A stretch of DNA of 15,861 nucleotides, from positions 1 to 15,861 of the forward strand of contig JAHENE010000016.1 of NCBI GenBank assembly GCA_024643305.1. Direction: 5' to 3'. The notes beneath the pieces were generated by a model. The model saw only the letters and a program-made list of their open reading frames with translations, made no database searches and was not told where the DNA came from. Within the stretch, counting starts at the first letter, position 1; each line of letters starts with the position of its first letter. The position numbers and the translations under genes were made by a program. This DNA comes from Thiobacillaceae bacterium (GTDB lineage Bacteria; Pseudomonadota; Gammaproteobacteria; Burkholderiales; Thiobacillaceae). Below are positions 14,148 through 15,861 of the stretch, piece by piece.

Positions 14148-14512
14148 CTCATGGTTGATTGTTTCGAAACATTCAACCGTTTCCAGATTTCGCGCATCAA
14201 AACATGCCAATCCCAATGAGGGAAAATACTTAGTGGTGTGCTTCTAACGGCAGTAATAGAAACAGCGCGGTTACAATAACCCGAGAGAAAAACCGGTGCG
14301 CCAATAACAGAAATACAGGGAATTTCACGACACCCTGAATGCTCTTGCCGTCACTATTGCCCGATTTCAACTACCAATTGCAACAATCAATCTAAATTGC
14401 CATGAGAAATTATGGTGTTTGAGCTTGTATAAAAATATCGAAAAATAGGAATCATATATAAGGGTTTTGTTCTGAAAGACACGTTCCTTCTGACGGCTTC
14501 AAGAATTAAGTT
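14148..14512. other. Gene-free stretch upstream of the beta-barrel gene
   Basis: About 365 bases with no supportable coding frame, visibly more AT-rich than the flanking genes. It contains a 26-bp near-palindrome (14153-14178) and a small hairpin GGTTA-CAA-TAACC (14269-14281). It also contains a very AT-rich patch at 14425-14460 with TATAAA at 14428-14433, which might be a -10 region. I found no convincing -24/-12 element and no match to a riboswitch I know. A long leader or a compound promoter for the barrel gene is the likeliest content. Confidence 0.6.
14153..14178. repeat. 26-bp near-perfect palindrome
   Basis: Positions 14153-14165 are the reverse complement of 14166-14178 in 12 of 13 pairs; the centre is TGTTTCGAAACA, itself a perfect 12-bp palindrome. 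With no spacer it looks more like a protein-binding operator than an RNA hairpin. It begins seven bases after the aminotransferase terminator stem and lies 335 bases before the barrel gene. It could serve that gene or be a second termination structure, though no T tract follows. Confidence 0.7.
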
Positions 14513-15861
14513 ATGGGAGTTATTTTGAAAGAAAATTCCAGGACCGTTGCAAAACAAAAACTGGTTGCACAAATGAAACCGCTGGCAACCCAAGTATCGG
14601 CCGCCCTGATTGTTGCACCTATGATAGCGAGTGCCGCCCCACCCGAGACGCCCCCTGTACAGGCTCAGCCCGAGATCAAGGCTGGTACCAGCCAATCCAC
14701 CAATCCCGTTGTTGTTCCAAGTTTGCTCACGAAGCAGGCACAGCCGCCATTTCTACCCGTGCAGCAGGAGTTTCCGGGCATACCCTGGGGTTCATTTCTG
14801 GCCTTTCCAGACCTCGTCCTGGCTGCCACCTACGACGACAACATTTACGGACATGGCAGCGGCGGCGATGTAGTAGAAGACACTGTGTTTACCTTGTCCC
14901 CTTCCCTTGTTTTGAAATCCAGCTGGAACAGACACGCGCTCAATTTTGATGTGGGTGCCGACTTTGACCGTTACCTGAGACATGACCAGGAAAACGTCAA
15001 TGACTACTGGGCCGGCTTTGATGGACGCTACGACGTTAGCACCGTAAGCAACATTTTTGGCGGTGCTCGCTTTAGCCATGATCATGAAGACCGTTCCTCT
15101 CCCGATGCGCCAACCGATACAACCACACGGCCGGTCGAACCCACCATGTTCGATCACAGTGAGTCCCACCTCGGTTTTACGACCGGTGTTGGCAAATTCC
15201 GCATACGCGCAGGAGGCACCTACGACAAATACAATTTCAAGGATGGGTCTTCCGACATTGGGGTCAACTTGGACAATGACTTCCGTGACCGCGAGATGCA
15301 CTCAGTCGGCGCACGGGCAAGTTATGTTTATTCGGCCAACTATGAATTCTTCGCTCAGTACGCCACTGACAGCCGCGATTACAAGAACAATATTTCTGCT
15401 TCAGCTCCTTTCAACCGCGACTCGGACGGCTATCGGGTGGCAGCCGGACTGAAATTCAGGCACACAAAACAGGCCGTGAGCGGCGAAATATTTGCTGGTA
15501 GCTTGCAGCAGGATTTCAATTACGCTGGTTTCTCTGGTATCAGCAAGCCTTATTTCGGAGCGCATGTAAACTGGCGACCAAATTCCTTGACCGGTCTAAC
15601 GGGTTTCATTGACCGCTCGCTGGAGGAAACCACCGTTTTCCTGCCTGGAACCCCTGCCCCCGGGGATGAGATTTATGCGTCCAGTTCACTCGACACCACT
15701 TATGGGTTTGAAGTTGAACGCAAACTGACCGGCAAACTGACCATCAACGGCCGTGCCGCCTATACACGCAGTGAATACCAGAACATTAATCGAGCCGATG
15801 AAATCATCGATGCTGGCGCTGGTTTGCGTTACTACGTGACTCCGGTGGTGTTCGTAGGCGC
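14513..15861 (+). CDS. Outer-membrane beta-barrel protein (BBP2_2/EpsL-like), 3' end missing
   Basis: At least 449 residues, open at the right edge. A long basic N-terminus (KENSRTVAKQK), then VSAALIVAPMIASAA, makes a signal peptide cleaved near residue 42. A Pro/Gln-rich linker follows to about residue 95. From there, alternating strands rich in Tyr, Phe, Asp, Asn and Gly (DLVLAATYDDNIYG, NIFGGARFSHDHEDR, YFGAHVNWRPNSLTGLTGFIDRSLEETT, GLRYYVTPVVFVGA) are typical of the putative porin family BBP2_2, often found as EpsL-type proteins in exopolysaccharide loci. The last motif suggests the end of the barrel is near. The ATG at 14513 has no ribosome site. A TTG at 14525 has GGGAG five bases upstream and may be the real start, losing four residues. 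Its role is probably at the outer membrane; polysaccharide export is inferred from the family only. Confidence 0.8.
   Translation, partial: MGVILKENSRTVAKQKLVAQMKPLATQVSAALIVAPMIASAAPPETPPVQAQPEIKAGTSQSTNPVVVPSLLTKQAQPPFLPVQQEFPGIPWGSFLAFPDLVLAATYDDNIYGHGSGGDVVEDTVFTLSPSLVLKSSWNRHALNFDVGADFDRYLRHDQENVNDYWAGFDGRYDVSTVSNIFGGARFSHDHEDRSSPDAPTDTTTRPVEPTMFDHSESHLGFTTGVGKFRIRAGGTYDKYNFKDGSSDIGVNLDNDFRDREMHSVGARASYVYSANYEFFAQYATDSRDYKNNISASAPFNRDSDGYRVAAGLKFRHTKQAVSGEIFAGSLQQDFNYAGFSGISKPYFGAHVNWRPNSLTGLTGFIDRSLEETTVFLPGTPAPGDEIYASSSLDTTYGFEVERKLTGKLTINGRAAYTRSEYQNINRADEIIDAGAGLRYYVTPVVFVG

Noticed and set aside
14261..14300. Hairpins considered as a riboswitch, such as a cyclic di-GMP aptamer
   Set aside because: The conserved bases and paired elements of the riboswitch classes that I know are not present.
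14792..15301. Minus-strand open frame of 169 codons opposite the beta-barrel gene
   Set aside because: The plus-strand frame has a signal peptide and beta-barrel patterns; the reverse frame has neither a start context nor motifs.

Overview
The window looks like ordinary chromosome from a Gram-negative proteobacterium, most likely a betaproteobacterium. Evidence: the order glnA, a small DUF4124 gene, ntrB, ntrC; an MsbA-type lipid A exporter; a monofunctional peptidoglycan transglycosylase with an inner-membrane anchor; and a large outer-membrane beta-barrel of the kind found beside exopolysaccharide genes. A placement near the Nitrosomonadales is my inference from protein style and cannot be proven here. 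I see no tRNA, rRNA, CRISPR array, insertion sequence or phage gene.

Layout. 1-1111 (+): the 3' end of a glutaredoxin-like gene with a CxxxC site, then exodeoxyribonuclease III (xth). 1115-6623 (-): read from right to left, glutamine synthetase (glnA) with a strong intrinsic terminator, a secreted DUF4124 coiled-coil protein, the NtrB sensor kinase, the NtrC response regulator, and a secreted metallo-beta-lactamase-fold hydrolase with its own promoter. 6624-6863: a divergent control region with two NtrC-type operators exactly 31 bp apart, lying within a perfect 20-bp-arm inverted repeat, plus a -24/-12 (sigma-54) promoter for glnA and a weaker sigma-70-like promoter for a rhodanese gene. 6864-14090 (+): rhodanese, aroE, mtgA, mgtE, msbA, a TtcA-like tRNA thiolation protein, and a class V aminotransferase, ended by a hairpin terminator. 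14148-14512: a gene-free stretch, AT-rich to the eye, that holds a 26-bp near-perfect palindrome. 14513-15861 (+): the start of an outer-membrane beta-barrel gene that runs off the window.

How the parts fit. The nitrogen cassette is self-consistent. NtrB carries its phospho-accepting His at residue 139. NtrC carries a Fis-type helix-turn-helix almost identical to that of enteric NtrC. GlnA carries the adenylylation Tyr loop. The DNA upstream of glnA carries operators of exactly the kind that helix should read. A second good -24/-12 element sits directly before ntrB. The right-hand genes form two tightly packed groups: aroE-mtgA (4-nt overlap), and mgtE-msbA-TtcA-like (1-nt and 8-nt overlaps). 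Several plus-strand genes share a TAAAAT hexamer within short dyads a few bases before a start codon that lacks a clear Shine-Dalgarno sequence.

No clearly new multi-gene system is visible. The items most worth following up are the glnA/rhodanese control region, the possible leaderless sigma-54 promoter of ntrB, the palindromes at 7342-7368 and 14153-14178, and the short TtcA-like protein.
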